Shown one piece after another: positions 24,962 to 34,030 of a stretch of DNA of 35,603 bases. Positions within the stretch are counted from its first letter, which is position 1, and every line of letters begins with the position of its first letter. The notes beneath the pieces are model-generated. The model was not told where the DNA came from, ran no database searches, and worked only from the letters and a program-made list of their open reading frames with translations. The DNA is from Bacteroidota bacterium. GTDB taxonomy: Bacteria > Bacteroidota > Bacteroidia > Chitinophagales > Chitinophagaceae. The position numbers and the translations under genes are program-made. The DNA lies in assembly GCA_003175935.1 (NCBI GenBank), contig PSRI01000203.1, positions 1 to 35,603 of the forward strand, written 5' to 3'.

Positions 24962-25345
24962 ATGGTACTCCTTATAAATAAGAAAAGAACGGTGGGCGAT
25001 TTGCAAAAAGACTTCAATGATGTATATCCATATTTGAGGCTGGAGGTATTTGATCGCACACAGGGTGCAAGAAAAAAATTGAGCTTTTCGGCTTCTTTGA
25101 ATCCTATTATTCTTTCAAATTCTAATAGTATTGAATTCTTTGATTCCACAATCGTAAGTGAGTTCGAAAAATCATTTCTTCGAATTTTCGGTATGATAGT
25201 ACAGGTGTCCAGAAAGTCAGGAAATATCTGGCTGGAAACGACAATTACTGATAAATGGACCTTGAAACAACAGAATGAGTTGGGAAAGGAATTATCAACA
25301 CCAAATAATGTTTCAATTGGAGAAAATGAATCAGATACAGATTAA
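24962..25345 (+). CDS. Conserved-looking hypothetical protein at end of oxidase operon
   Basis: A 127-residue soluble protein without signal peptide or membrane helix. It opens MVLLINKKRTVGDLQKDFND and has a Trp-containing segment SGNIWLETTITDKWTLKQQN near residues 92-110, then an acidic tail. I have a recollection of similar small proteins in Bacteroidota with the same opening and a W-L-E-T-T-x-T-D-x-W-T-L-x-Q-Q-N block, but no named family or function. Being last in the operon and overlapping the REC-Crp gene by four bases tail to tail, it may link the oxidase to its regulation. That is a guess from position. Confidence 0.75.
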   Translation: MVLLINKKRTVGDLQKDFNDVYPYLRLEVFDRTQGARKKLSFSASLNPIILSNSNSIEFFDSTIVSEFEKSFLRIFGMIVQVSRKSGNIWLETTITDKWTLKQQNELGKELSTPNNVSIGENESDTD

Positions 25346-26397
25346 TAAAGCAATTTCTCCAGTTTTGAAACATCTGGAATTGAAGTCTTGCCATCTTTTA
25401 TCACTATTAATTTTTCTTCCTTAAAATCGCTAAGTGTTCTGATCAGGGATTCAGTCGCAGTACCCACATATTGCGCAATATCTTCCCTTGAAATTTCCAA
25501 ATGCCTGTCGCCACCATCGGAGTTGTATTTTTGATTCAATTCTATAAGTGCCTTTGCCACTCTTTTTCGAAGTGTACCATAGGCAAGATTAATTAGCCTG
25601 GTTTCTTTTTCCTTTACATTCTGCGTAATGATTTGGATGAATTTCGCAGCTACAGATATATCCTGGTAAATCATCTGCAGAAAATCCTCCCCGGGCACCT
25701 GCATAATTTCTGATTCTTCAAGACAAATTGCTGTGTCCTCGTAACTGGCATCCTCAATAAGCGAAGTATAACCGATGAAATCCCCTTCGCTGAAAAGATT
25801 TATAATATATTCCTTTCCATCCTCATGCTGTTTGCTGCATTTGGCTTTTCCCCTGACCAGATAGTAAAGAAATCTGGGTTTATTTCCTTCCTTATAAATG
25901 ATTTGCTTTTTGTTATAAGTCTCGACAATATAATTTTCGGATATCCGTGCCAGTAAGCCTGTCCCTTTTACATCCTTCAAAAAATCATTTACACCACCCT
26001 GGTTCATCGAATATTTTTTTTCCAGAACCTGGCCTTTTTTAAGTCGGGTCTCTATGGAATTCAGCAATTCAATATCATCAAATGGCTTGGTAATATAATC
26101 ATCTGCTCCCATTTCCATTCCACGCCTCATTTCTGACCTCTCTGTTTTCGCAGTGAGAAAAATAAAAGGGATGAATTGTGTATCGGGATTTTTTCTAAGC
26201 AAATGGAGCACTCCATAGCCATCTAATTCAGGCATCATAATGTCACAAACGATCAGGTCAGGCTTATTTTTTATGGCCTGCTCCACTCCTCTTTTGCCGT
26301 TTTCGGCAGTGAATGTCTTATAACCTGCCAGGTCGAGTATTTCAGCCGTGTTTTCCCTGATGTCATTATTGTCATCTATAACTAAAATTGCTTTCAT
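25342..26397 (-). CDS. Response regulator with Crp/Fnr-type output (REC - cNMP-binding - HTH)
   Basis: A 351-residue cytosolic transcription regulator. The receiver domain (1-120) has Asp8/Asp9, phospho-acceptor Asp52 in IVCDIMMPELDG, Thr82 and Lys104 in YITKPF. Then comes a Crp-like beta-roll (about 150-265, IIYKEGNKPRFLYYLVRGKAKC and EGDFIGYTSLIEDASYEDTAICLE). A Crp HTH (about 285-345, HLEISREDIAQYVGTATESLIRTLS) ends the protein. The four-Cys iron-sulfur motif of true Fnr is not seen, so any redox sensing would come from the kinase. The start ATG is at 26395-26397; a TTG two codons earlier is less likely. It lies 17 bases after the kinase gene, forming a two-component pair. Confidence 0.92.
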   Translation of the reverse strand: MKAILVIDDNNDIRENTAEILDLAGYKTFTAENGKRGVEQAIKNKPDLIVCDIMMPELDGYGVLHLLRKNPDTQFIPFIFLTAKTERSEMRRGMEMGADDYITKPFDDIELLNSIETRLKKGQVLEKKYSMNQGGVNDFLKDVKGTGLLARISENYIVETYNKKQIIYKEGNKPRFLYYLVRGKAKCSKQHEDGKEYIINLFSEGDFIGYTSLIEDASYEDTAICLEESEIMQVPGEDFLQMIYQDISVAAKFIQIITQNVKEKETRLINLAYGTLRKRVAKALIELNQKYNSDGGDRHLEISREDIAQYVGTATESLIRTLSDFKEEKLIVIKDGKTSIPDVSKLEKLLY

Positions 26398-26414
26398 TTT
26401 CAAATGTAGTTTGC

Positions 26415-27644
26415 TTAATTACTAGCCGGAATTAATATTGAAATTTTTGTCCCTTTATTTAATTCACTATGCAAATTTATTTCACCACCGAGTAAATCCG
26501 TATATCTTTTCACAATATGAAGTCCCAATCCGGTTCCCGCAATATTTGCGGCATTGGCACCTCTGAAAAAACTTGAAAATAAATGGCCCTGGTCTTCATC
26601 TGAAATACCAATCCCCTGATCTGCTACTTCAATCCGTGCAAGGCTTGAATCTGCCATGGCTTGAATTAAAATATCCTGGCTTTCTGCTGAAAACTTACTT
26701 GCATTTGTGATAAGGTTAATCAAAATGTTCTTCAGGAGTTTTTTATCCGTACAAATAACTGAATCGCCCGAAAATTTTATTACGGCCATCTGCCCTTTTT
26801 TAAAGAGGCCCTTAATTTCTTCAACGGTCTCTTCAATCAGTTCCTTTAAATCAAAATTTGAAGGATGCGTTTCCACTCTCCCCTCATCCAATTTTCCAAG
26901 CGAAAGAAAATCTTCAAGAATATCATTAAGGTGCTTAACAGAATTCCTGATTTTATCAATATGCTTTTCCCATTTCTCATTATTTTGCTGTGGAGCATAT
27001 TTGCCCAATAGTGATGCTGACGAAAGTATAGTGCTCAACGGAGTTCTGAATTCATGAGAAGCCATCGATACAAAGCGGCCCTTAATTTCATTGAGTTGCC
27101 TTTCCTTATCCAGAGCGTCGCTTAATTCTGTTTGAGACTGCTCGAGGTTATTGAGTGCTTCTTTGAGAATCAGGGTACGCTCCTCCACTTTTACTTCGAG
27201 GTCGGCATTCAATTTTCTGATTTCATTGCTCACTGTCTCCAACTTCTTCTGCTGCTCAATTAAATTATTTTCTATTTCTTTCCTGCGGGTAATATCGACA
27301 ATAAATGCAATCACATAAGTTTGATCGTCTTTTTTATAGTGACTAAGGCTCACTTCAACAGGAAAACCAGTTCCATCTTTTTTCTTACCAAACAAATCCC
27401 TGTTATGTCCCATTACCCTGTTTTCTGGCTTATGGTAAAATCCTTCACGAAGATGCTGATGTGATTTCTTATACTGATCGGGAATTAAAATTTCGATTGA
27501 CTGCCCCTCAATATCCTGCACATTATATTGAAACATTTTAAGAGCGGCAGGATTCATTAAAATGATTTTGCCTTCCTTACCCGTGAGAATAATACCTTCT
27601 GTTGCATTCTCAAAAAGGGATCTCATATGTTCTTGTCCGAGCAT
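26415..27644 (-). CDS. PAS-domain sensor histidine kinase
   Basis: A 409-residue kinase without membrane segments, hence a cytosolic sensor. The PAS domain (about 5-120) begins LFENATEGIILTGKEGKII and ends VIAFIVDITRRKEIE. A coiled coil (about 122-190) leads to the HisKA domain with His197 in SMASHEFRTPLS. The HATPase domain follows, with N box NLITNASKFS, G1 VADQGIGISDED and G2 GTGLGLHIVKRY. The PAS ligand is unknown; such domains may hold heme or flavin, but nothing in the sequence shows this. It is transcribed with the REC-Crp gene, which is its probable phosphorylation target. Confidence 0.93.
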   Translation of the reverse strand: MLGQEHMRSLFENATEGIILTGKEGKIILMNPAALKMFQYNVQDIEGQSIEILIPDQYKKSHQHLREGFYHKPENRVMGHNRDLFGKKKDGTGFPVEVSLSHYKKDDQTYVIAFIVDITRRKEIENNLIEQQKKLETVSNEIRKLNADLEVKVEERTLILKEALNNLEQSQTELSDALDKERQLNEIKGRFVSMASHEFRTPLSTILSSASLLGKYAPQQNNEKWEKHIDKIRNSVKHLNDILEDFLSLGKLDEGRVETHPSNFDLKELIEETVEEIKGLFKKGQMAVIKFSGDSVICTDKKLLKNILINLITNASKFSAESQDILIQAMADSSLARIEVADQGIGISDEDQGHLFSSFFRGANAANIAGTGLGLHIVKRYTDLLGGEINLHSELNKGTKISILIPASN

Positions 27645-27696
27645 AAGTAATTGGCAAATTAACTCAATCTAATTATAGAGGAAAATGAACCAAGCA

Positions 27697-28356
27697 TTAT
27701 TTTGGGGTAATCACCAGGTTTGCAAATTGCCCATCAGAATTATTTCCCACCCATATACCAATTTTGCCCGATTTATTTGAATTGAGTTCCTGAATTTCAA
27801 GAGAAGGTGTTTGACTGTCGTTTACATAAACTTTAATCTCCGGATAGTTCACCACAATTTTTGCATGGAACCATTCAGTGGCGAGAGGTGGATCATCAAT
27901 TCCTTTTTCATATACTCCGGGATGGTCAGTGCGTAATTTCTCCCAACCAAAATCAGGATTGAAGGTATACTGAACCGCATGAATTTTCCTTAGAGGATCA
28001 GTAGAGCGAAAATTGAAGGGCCTGAAATAAACTGATTCAAAAGTGAGATTATTTTGTCCATGAAATGCTATCCCCACAAAACTTTGCTGTAATATATCTC
28101 TTCCTTTTATATCAAGTTCTATAGTTCCATTTGTAAAGTCCATTCCTTCAATCCAGGCAATTCCGTCTCCTTCTTTTGCATCGAAACTAATTCCCTTTCG
28201 ATTACCCTCGGTGAATGTGGTAACGGTTCGATTGAATCCTTTCATTTTTCCGGATTGTACGAGGGAAAAAATATCAATGGACCTGCTTTGTCCAAAAATA
28301 TTATTTCCAAAAATGAGAATTGTAACGGAAAAAGCGAATTTGATTATGTTTCGCAT
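27697..28356 (-). CDS. Secreted concanavalin-like beta-sandwich protein (DUF1080-like)
   Basis: A 219-residue exported protein. The signal peptide ends FGNNIFGQ. The mature part resembles the jelly-roll domains of the 3-keto-disaccharide hydrolase (DUF1080)/LamG type: GIAWIEGMDFTNGTIELDIKG, FVGIAFHGQNNLTFESVYFR, EWFHAKIVVNYPEIKVYVND and SGKIGIWVGNNSDGQFANL. These are binding or hydrolase folds for sugars; the catalytic status here is unknown. It is encoded in the same direction as the kinase, 52 bases upstream, but nothing ties it to that function. Confidence 0.7.
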   Translation of the reverse strand: MRNIIKFAFSVTILIFGNNIFGQSRSIDIFSLVQSGKMKGFNRTVTTFTEGNRKGISFDAKEGDGIAWIEGMDFTNGTIELDIKGRDILQQSFVGIAFHGQNNLTFESVYFRPFNFRSTDPLRKIHAVQYTFNPDFGWEKLRTDHPGVYEKGIDDPPLATEWFHAKIVVNYPEIKVYVNDSQTPSLEIQELNSNKSGKIGIWVGNNSDGQFANLVITPK

Positions 28357-28592
28357 GTTGAAAAGTTTATTTCGTCTTAAAAATTACAAAATCAAAAGTT
28401 AAATCAATAATCCGGACTTGATTATTTCTAAACTTAATCCTTAATTTTATAAGGAAGAATTTCTACAACCTGGTAATTTATTTTTAAGCAATATTGCCCT
28501 GGAAAACGTTGGCCAACTTTCCCTCTCACCTTTTAGTTTCCCCTTATAAGTATTTCCGTTCCGTGAAAATGCATAAACCATCTTATTAATTC

Positions 28593-28608
28593 TCGCCCCA
28601 ATGGGCGA
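28593..28608 (+). promoter_or_regulatory. Hairpin in the leader of the outer-membrane protein gene
   Basis: TCGCCC-CAAT-GGGCGA, a perfect six-base GC-rich stem with a tetraloop ending 15 bases before the start codon at 28624. It could affect ribosome access or mRNA stability, or be chance. The rest of the 267-base gap between 28357 and 28623 shows nothing I can name. Confidence 0.3.
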
Positions 28609-28623
28609 CCAAAATAGCTGTTT

Positions 28624-29208
28624 ATGAAAAAGTACGTCGCACTTGCTTTATTACTGGCATTTAATTTTTATATTCTAAACTTATCCGCACAAACAGTTAT
28701 AAAACCAGCTGTTGGTATTAATCTCACCGACTATTCTAAGGATCTTTCAACGGGTGAATACAAATCGCAGGTTGGATATCAAATTGGCGGTTCAATTGCG
28801 TTTGGCAAGAAAATTTATTTTGAACCTGGCTTATTCTATTTAAAAAAGACAACCGAATTTGTTTCTGAAAATTCAAGTGTTTCCGATGTTAAATTCGGCA
28901 TCAGCGGGTTTCGCATACCCGTTTCCGTTGGAATTAATTTATTGGGAAGTGAAAAATCTACAATTGGACTCAGAATATTCGGTGGCCCTTCTGCATTTAT
29001 TGTTACCGGAACAGATGAATTGGATAAGGACCAACTGAATACTGTAAGCTGGGGGTTATATGCTGGTGCCGGACTCGATCTCAAAATTGTATTCCTTGAG
29101 CTTTCACATGAATGGTCCTTAACTAACATTCAAAAAGACATTTCCAACGTCGATATTGGAAAAACCCGGTCTTTCTTTATTCACGCCGGAATTAGAATTC
29201 CGCTTTAA
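28624..29208 (+). CDS. Porin-family outer-membrane beta-barrel protein
   Basis: A 194-residue outer-membrane protein. The signal peptide ends ILNLSAQ. It is followed by alternating amphipathic strands: AVGINLTDYSKD, GYQIGGSIAFGKKIYFEPGLFYLKK, GFRIPVSVGINLL, LRIFGGPSAFIV, WGLYAGAGLDLKIVFLELSHEWSL and a last strand FFIHAGIRIPL ending in Leu. This is the pattern of the small eight-stranded barrels (OMP_b-brl_2 type) abundant in Bacteroidota, mostly of unknown role. It stands alone, with a CGCAAAG repeat after the stop. Confidence 0.82.
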   Translation: MKKYVALALLLAFNFYILNLSAQTVIKPAVGINLTDYSKDLSTGEYKSQVGYQIGGSIAFGKKIYFEPGLFYLKKTTEFVSENSSVSDVKFGISGFRIPVSVGINLLGSEKSTIGLRIFGGPSAFIVTGTDELDKDQLNTVSWGLYAGAGLDLKIVFLELSHEWSLTNIQKDISNVDIGKTRSFFIHAGIRIPL

Positions 29209-29213
29209 GTCCT

Positions 29214-29249
29214 CACGCAAAGACGCCAAGAATCGCAAAGACGCTACCT
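29214..29249. repeat. CGCAAAG-family repeat, copy 2
   Basis: CTCACGCAAAGACGCCAAGA followed by ATCGCAAAGACGC, directly after the barrel gene and before the DUF1624 gene. Confidence 0.65.
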
Positions 29250-29281
29250 TTCGGCAATTCTTGTAGCTGCATGATAAGATT

Positions 29282-30487
29282 ATGAATTATCTTAGTTATA
29301 TGAACACAATCGCTATTCCTAAAAACAGAATTACTTCCATAGATTTTCTGCGTGGTACAATTATGATCATCATGGCGCTTGACCATGTCCGTGATTATTT
29401 TCACTACCCTGCATTCTTTTACGATCCCACGGATCTCTCAAAAACTTCGACCGCCATTTTCTTCACCAGATGGATCACTCATTTTTGCGCACCGATATTT
29501 ACATTTTTGGCGGGAACCTCTGCTTTCTTAATCGGACAAAAAAAATCAAAAGGAGATTTGGCGCAATTTCTTTTATTAAGAGGTGTGTGGTTGATTTTGT
29601 TTGAACAAGTGGTAATGAATTTTGGATGGCATTTTGATATCACTTTATCAACTGTGATCCTGATTGTTTTATGGGGGCTGGGTGTAGGTATGATTGTACT
29701 CGCAGGATTAATATATTTACCTACGAAGTTTATTCTTTTAATAGGGTTGATTTTAGTGGGCGCTCATAACCTGCTTGATCATATCCATGTGCAGGGAAAT
29801 ACTTTGCAGGCATTTGGATGGGCAATAGTTCATGATCCGAATTTTTTCTCCTGGCACGGTGAGAACATTTTTGTGGGTTATCCAATTATTTCACTTGTGG
29901 GAATAATGGCCCTGGGATATTGTTTGGGAGAATGGTACAAAAAGGATTTTGATCCTGAAAGAAGAAGAAAATTATTATTGTACACCGGATTTGGCGCTAT
30001 TTTTCTTTTTATCATCATTCGTTTCATTAATGTTTATGGCGATCCTCATCCATGGAGCGTGCAAAAATCTTCCATGTTCACATTTCTTTCCTTTTTAAAT
30101 ACCACAAAATATCCTGTTTCTCTTTTGTACACATTAATGACTCTCGGGCCTGCATTGTTATTCCTCGGATTTACAGAAAACTCCACGGGCAAAATCGTAG
30201 ATGTAGTTTCAGTATACGGAAGAGTGCCTCTTTTTTATTATGTTTTACATGTGTACGTGCTGCATTTACTCACGATGATTATTTCGGGATTCACACCTTT
30301 TGGATGGAGAATGTGGATTGTGAATCAACCATTGTGGTTTGATCATGACTTCCAGGGGTATGGATTTTCGCTGCCGATTGTTTATCTCATTTGGATTTCG
30401 GTTGTTGTGGCATTATATCCGCTTTGCAAATGGTATGATCAGTACAAACAACGGAATAAACAGAAATGGTGGCTATCATACCTTTAA
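29282..30487 (+). CDS. DUF1624 / heparan-alpha-glucosaminide acetyltransferase-like membrane protein
   Basis: A 401-residue inner-membrane protein with about ten helices. The N-terminal signature ITSIDFLRGTIMIIMALDHV and the following FFTRWITHFCAPIFTFLAGT are the hallmark of the DUF1624/HGSNAT-type acyltransferase family, with His in the DHVRD segment as likely catalytic residue. The C-terminus is basic. Members transfer acetyl groups to sugars in some organisms, but bacterial homologues are mostly uncharacterised. ATG 29300 is an alternative start six codons in, which would place the conserved block closer to the N-terminus. A CGCAAAG repeat follows the stop. Confidence 0.85.
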   Translation: MNYLSYMNTIAIPKNRITSIDFLRGTIMIIMALDHVRDYFHYPAFFYDPTDLSKTSTAIFFTRWITHFCAPIFTFLAGTSAFLIGQKKSKGDLAQFLLLRGVWLILFEQVVMNFGWHFDITLSTVILIVLWGLGVGMIVLAGLIYLPTKFILLIGLILVGAHNLLDHIHVQGNTLQAFGWAIVHDPNFFSWHGENIFVGYPIISLVGIMALGYCLGEWYKKDFDPERRRKLLLYTGFGAIFLFIIIRFINVYGDPHPWSVQKSSMFTFLSFLNTTKYPVSLLYTLMTLGPALLFLGFTENSTGKIVDVVSVYGRVPLFYYVLHVYVLHLLTMIISGFTPFGWRMWIVNQPLWFDHDFQGYGFSLPIVYLIWISVVVALYPLCKWYDQYKQRNKQKWWLSYL

Positions 30488-30499
30488 GGAATCACATTA

Positions 30500-30541
30500 A
30501 GGCCTCACGCTAAGGCGCAAAGGAGCGCAAAGTTCGCAAAG
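30500..30541. repeat. CGCAAAG-family repeat, copy 3
   Basis: GGCCTCACGCTAAGGCGCAA then AGGAGCGCAAAGTTCGCAAAG fill the space between two convergent genes (stops at 30487 and 30542). No U-tract hairpin is evident, so if it ends transcription it does so another way. Confidence 0.7.
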
Positions 30542-33031
30542 TTATTCTGATGGCGTATTAAGGTTTGTATTTGGTTCTTCCCTATCTTTTTTGAATTCAA
30601 GGCGGCCGAATTTCCAGGTGAAATTAATTCCGATGGAGCGGAAGGGTACTTTCCTGGTTGAAGTGGAAGTGAAATTAGGGCCTTTTAATTCGGTTGTCTG
30701 TGATACGTATTCACTGAAAATATTGTTGAGAGTGAGTGCGATGCTCGCTTTTTTGTTCCACAATTGTTTTCTGCCTGCGAATGTATATGAAGTAAAGGAA
30801 GGGTATTTGCCCTGAGCTTCATGGCGCGCCGAATTGAAATTACCAAAGAATTCCCCACTTAAGGTTGGAGTGAACTGATAAGTTAGGTTTGCATTGAAGC
30901 GGTAATTGAAACTGTTTGAATTGTATCCCGCATCAATTGCGTTTATGGTATGCCGGTAGAAGAAAAAGATATTTGACCTCAGACTAAGTTTGCTGGAAAG
31001 CTTCACGTCACCAAAAATGCTCACTCCTGAATTTCTTTCAATGCCAATATTTTCCCTGGTTGTTACATAAACATTATTGTAAGTTGTATCCCCTACTTCG
31101 AACGCTGGATAATAAGTAACGAACGGCTGAATATCATCTTTATTCATTCGGTAAAATAAAGTAACCATCAGCGATCCTGACCTGGGTAATTCCCTGTTAT
31201 AGCTCAACTCGAATCTCTGACTGATTTCAGGCCGCAAATAAGGATTGCCCATAGAGATATTATTGGGATCGCTTGTATTGATGAATGGATTCAGGTCACC
31301 ATAATCCGGACGGCCAATTCTTTTTGAATAACTAAGTCGGAGGTTTTGTTTTTCACTTAATTGTCGGGTTATAAAAAATGAGGGCACAAAGTTTCCATAA
31401 GAAGGAATATTCACTTGTGAGTCCACGTTAGAATAAATAGCATCCACAACGGTTCTTTCATATCTGCCACCAACCTTTGCAGTGAACAATTTCCCGATAG
31501 GGAAACTCAATTCTGTGTAAACAGCATATACTTTTTGATGGTAATCCATCGTGATAGAAAGAGAGGAATCGTAAATAAAATCTTTAGCGTCTGACTGGAA
31601 CGAATATACATCGGCATTGCTCTTAATATCGTAGATGCCTATTTTAGATCCCATCCCCCATTTTACTTTATCACCAAAAGGTTGAACATAATCAACGGTA
31701 AATTCAGTGAGGCCTTCTTTCGCATGGTTGTGACCGTCTCTGCCATAAATGAGTGAATCACCAGGAAGAAGATATTGATCATTCGCCGCACTGTTTTGAA
31801 ATTTTCCATTACTGGTATTGATTCCAAATTCAAGTTCCTGGTCTTCTTTGCTGAATGTTCTTTTATAATTCAGCATTGCATCTATATTATGTTCCGTAAA
31901 TGAACCGGATACATCATTAAATGTGTTAGTGGCAGAAATAATGGAGCCAGGATCAGATAAATTACTCATCAATTGAGACTGATCATAGGATCCATTTGCA
32001 TTGAACCCAAAATTGTTGAAACTAACAGAACCGGTAATACTATTTTTTTCACCAATCATTCCATCAAAGCCGGTTCCGGCCTGCCATCCATGACGACGAA
32101 TATCGTTGCTACCGTCCTGGGAAATTTGGGTGATAGACTTTGTTGTAGTATCCAAAGACTGCTTGGAAGAATTAAAAGGTGTGTTTGCCGTAGGCCTGAG
32201 GTTCCCACTCAAAAACGCATTCACTCCCCATTTTCCTTTTTTTGCATTGAAATTGAATGATCCGTTTTCATTGCGGGTTCCCGCACTTAAAGAAAGATTG
32301 CTATTTATTCCCTGCACATTGGATTTCTTGAGAATGATATTGATAATTCCTCCCAAACCCTGGGCGTCATATTTCGCGCCGGGATTTGTAATTACTTCGA
32401 TGCTTTTTATCTGACTCGCAGGAATTGCCTGAAGTACGTCATTAATATTGCTTCCGAATGCCGTTGAGGGTTTTCCATTTATTAAAAACCGAACACTTCC
32501 ACTCCCCGCTAATTCAACGTTGCCGTCTACATCAACAGAAACCATGGGAACTTTTTTCAAAATATCTGTGGCGACGCCGGTTTGCGAGGAAATGTCTTTT
32601 TCTGCGTTGTAAACAAGTTTGTCAATTTTATTTTCAATCAGTTTGCCTGCAGTTACCTTGACGGTCTCAAGCGTTTTTACACTTTTTTCCAGTGCTATAT
32701 TCCTAAGGTTGATGGTTTGCTGCCCGCCATTGATTTCTACTTCGTCAATTATGGTTGGATTATATCCAATACATTCTACAGTAACTCTGTATTTTCCATC
32801 GCTGATTCCATCAACGGTAAAGTTGCCACTATTGGTAGTAATTGCACCGTTTACATTTTTTTTGTCGATCAAATTTGTGAGAGAAATGGTAGCATATTCA
32901 AGTCCGGCGCGGGTAGCAGAATCCACCACTTTTCCTATAATCTTTGTTTTACCTGCATTGGTTTCAGGTTTTTGTGAGTAGCCGAAAAAACAGAAGGAGA
33001 TCAAAACTATCAGCAATGCAGTCTGCTTCAT
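30542..33031 (-). CDS. TonB-dependent-receptor-like outer-membrane protein with carboxypeptidase-regulatory domain
   Basis: An 829-residue outer-membrane protein. The signal peptide ends FFGYSQ. A carboxypeptidase-regulatory-like beta-sandwich (about 30-112, IIGKVVDSATRAGLEYATISL) is followed by a plug domain (about 118-235, including LKKVPMVSVDVDGNVELAG, VRFLINGKP and GAKYDAQGLGGIINIILKK). A barrel of the OMP_b-brl_3 type (about 240-829) ends with NFTWKFGRLEF and a short hydrophilic tail. No SusD partner is adjacent, so it is not a Sus-type glycan pair; the ligand is unknown. A TACCTTCG at 33054-33061 on the minus strand is a near-consensus -7 box. Confidence 0.9.
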   Translation of the reverse strand: MKQTALLIVLISFCFFGYSQKPETNAGKTKIIGKVVDSATRAGLEYATISLTNLIDKKNVNGAITTNSGNFTVDGISDGKYRVTVECIGYNPTIIDEVEINGGQQTINLRNIALEKSVKTLETVKVTAGKLIENKIDKLVYNAEKDISSQTGVATDILKKVPMVSVDVDGNVELAGSGSVRFLINGKPSTAFGSNINDVLQAIPASQIKSIEVITNPGAKYDAQGLGGIINIILKKSNVQGINSNLSLSAGTRNENGSFNFNAKKGKWGVNAFLSGNLRPTANTPFNSSKQSLDTTTKSITQISQDGSNDIRRHGWQAGTGFDGMIGEKNSITGSVSFNNFGFNANGSYDQSQLMSNLSDPGSIISATNTFNDVSGSFTEHNIDAMLNYKRTFSKEDQELEFGINTSNGKFQNSAANDQYLLPGDSLIYGRDGHNHAKEGLTEFTVDYVQPFGDKVKWGMGSKIGIYDIKSNADVYSFQSDAKDFIYDSSLSITMDYHQKVYAVYTELSFPIGKLFTAKVGGRYERTVVDAIYSNVDSQVNIPSYGNFVPSFFITRQLSEKQNLRLSYSKRIGRPDYGDLNPFINTSDPNNISMGNPYLRPEISQRFELSYNRELPRSGSLMVTLFYRMNKDDIQPFVTYYPAFEVGDTTYNNVYVTTRENIGIERNSGVSIFGDVKLSSKLSLRSNIFFFYRHTINAIDAGYNSNSFNYRFNANLTYQFTPTLSGEFFGNFNSARHEAQGKYPSFTSYTFAGRKQLWNKKASIALTLNNIFSEYVSQTTELKGPNFTSTSTRKVPFRSIGINFTWKFGRLEFKKDREEPNTNLNTPSE

Positions 33032-33154
33032 TATTCAATTTTCTAATTCGCCGCGAAGGTACCTGTCATTTCTGAAGGAAAATTGAATTTTGAGTTTTTT
33101 AAGGAATAAATAGGAGTAAATACTGAATATTATTTAAAAATGTCATTCACACCT

Positions 33155-33931
33155 TTATTCTTTATAAATATTCATAATGAATCTTTCTGAAACAGATTTA
33201 GGTAAAAGCCAACTCAGAAATACCCCTACCCTGTTCGCGAGACCAACAACTACTTCCGTCTTTCCCGAAAACATTCCTTCCACAGAAATTTGTGCTACTT
33301 TTTCTGCAGACATACTGAGTTTTTCACCCTTTGCAATTGCTTTCTGACAGAGCTCACTGCGTTCGTTGAAATGAGTGTTGGTTGCACCAGGACAGACACA
33401 ACTGACAGAAATATTAGTATCCTTCAGTTCTGCATGAAGTCCGCGGGTGAAATTCAGGATGAAGGACTTGCTCGCTCCATAAAGTGCAAACCCTGGCATT
33501 GCCTGGTAAGCTGCAGTGGACCCGATATTCAGGATATATGCACGAGGTTTAAGTTTGAGCATGGGAAGAAATAACTGGCAAAGCTGAACCGGGGTTGTCA
33601 TGTTCACCTTAAGCATATCAAAGTTCGCTTCGCATGTACGGTTTTCAAAGAAACCACTAAGTCCATAACCGGCATTATTTACCAGGATGCTAACCTGGTA
33701 ATTATTCGACTGGCACCAATTATAGATTTTTTGGGCAGCATTTTCCTCAGCCAGATCAATGGCAAAATACCTTGCAGATACGGAGTATTTCTTCTGTATC
33801 GAGAGACAGTTTTCTTTGAGTAAGCACTCAGAACGGGCAATCAGTAATACATCATAATCTCTGGCGGCTAATTCTTCAGCAATGCATTTTCCGATTCCTG
33901 TACTGGCACCTGTAATCAGGGCAAATGGCAT
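33155..33931 (-). CDS. SDR family NAD(P)-dependent oxidoreductase (DltE-like)
   Basis: A 258-residue classical short-chain dehydrogenase. The nucleotide motif is LITGASTGIGKCIA, followed by ILVNNAGYGLSG, the catalytic Ser in NIGSTAAYQ and YGASK (Tyr/Lys), with CVCPGATNTHF after it. The C-terminal 30 residues are hydrophobic and basic, a feature of the DltE/YqjQ-type subgroup that may associate with membranes. The substrate is unknown. It lies 123 bases upstream of the TonB-type gene on the same strand, too far to infer an operon. It is a different subgroup from the SDR at 2861-3730. Confidence 0.9.
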   Translation of the reverse strand: MPFALITGASTGIGKCIAEELAARDYDVLLIARSECLLKENCLSIQKKYSVSARYFAIDLAEENAAQKIYNWCQSNNYQVSILVNNAGYGLSGFFENRTCEANFDMLKVNMTTPVQLCQLFLPMLKLKPRAYILNIGSTAAYQAMPGFALYGASKSFILNFTRGLHAELKDTNISVSCVCPGATNTHFNERSELCQKAIAKGEKLSMSAEKVAQISVEGMFSGKTEVVVGLANRVGVFLSWLLPKSVSERFIMNIYKE

Positions 33932-34030
33932 AATTCAATCTCTGTAATCGTGGGCAATTTGAGTCGTACAATATTAGCAGGACTTTCTGGGGAAATTTTG
34001 AAGAAGATGTTTATGATTGGTTAATGAATA

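Noticed and set aside
30542-33031. TonB-type receptor as part of a polysaccharide utilisation locus with the GH97 gene
   Set aside because: No SusD homologue is present, an SDR gene and repeats lie between them, and the receptor is of the OMP_b-brl_3 type rather than SusC.
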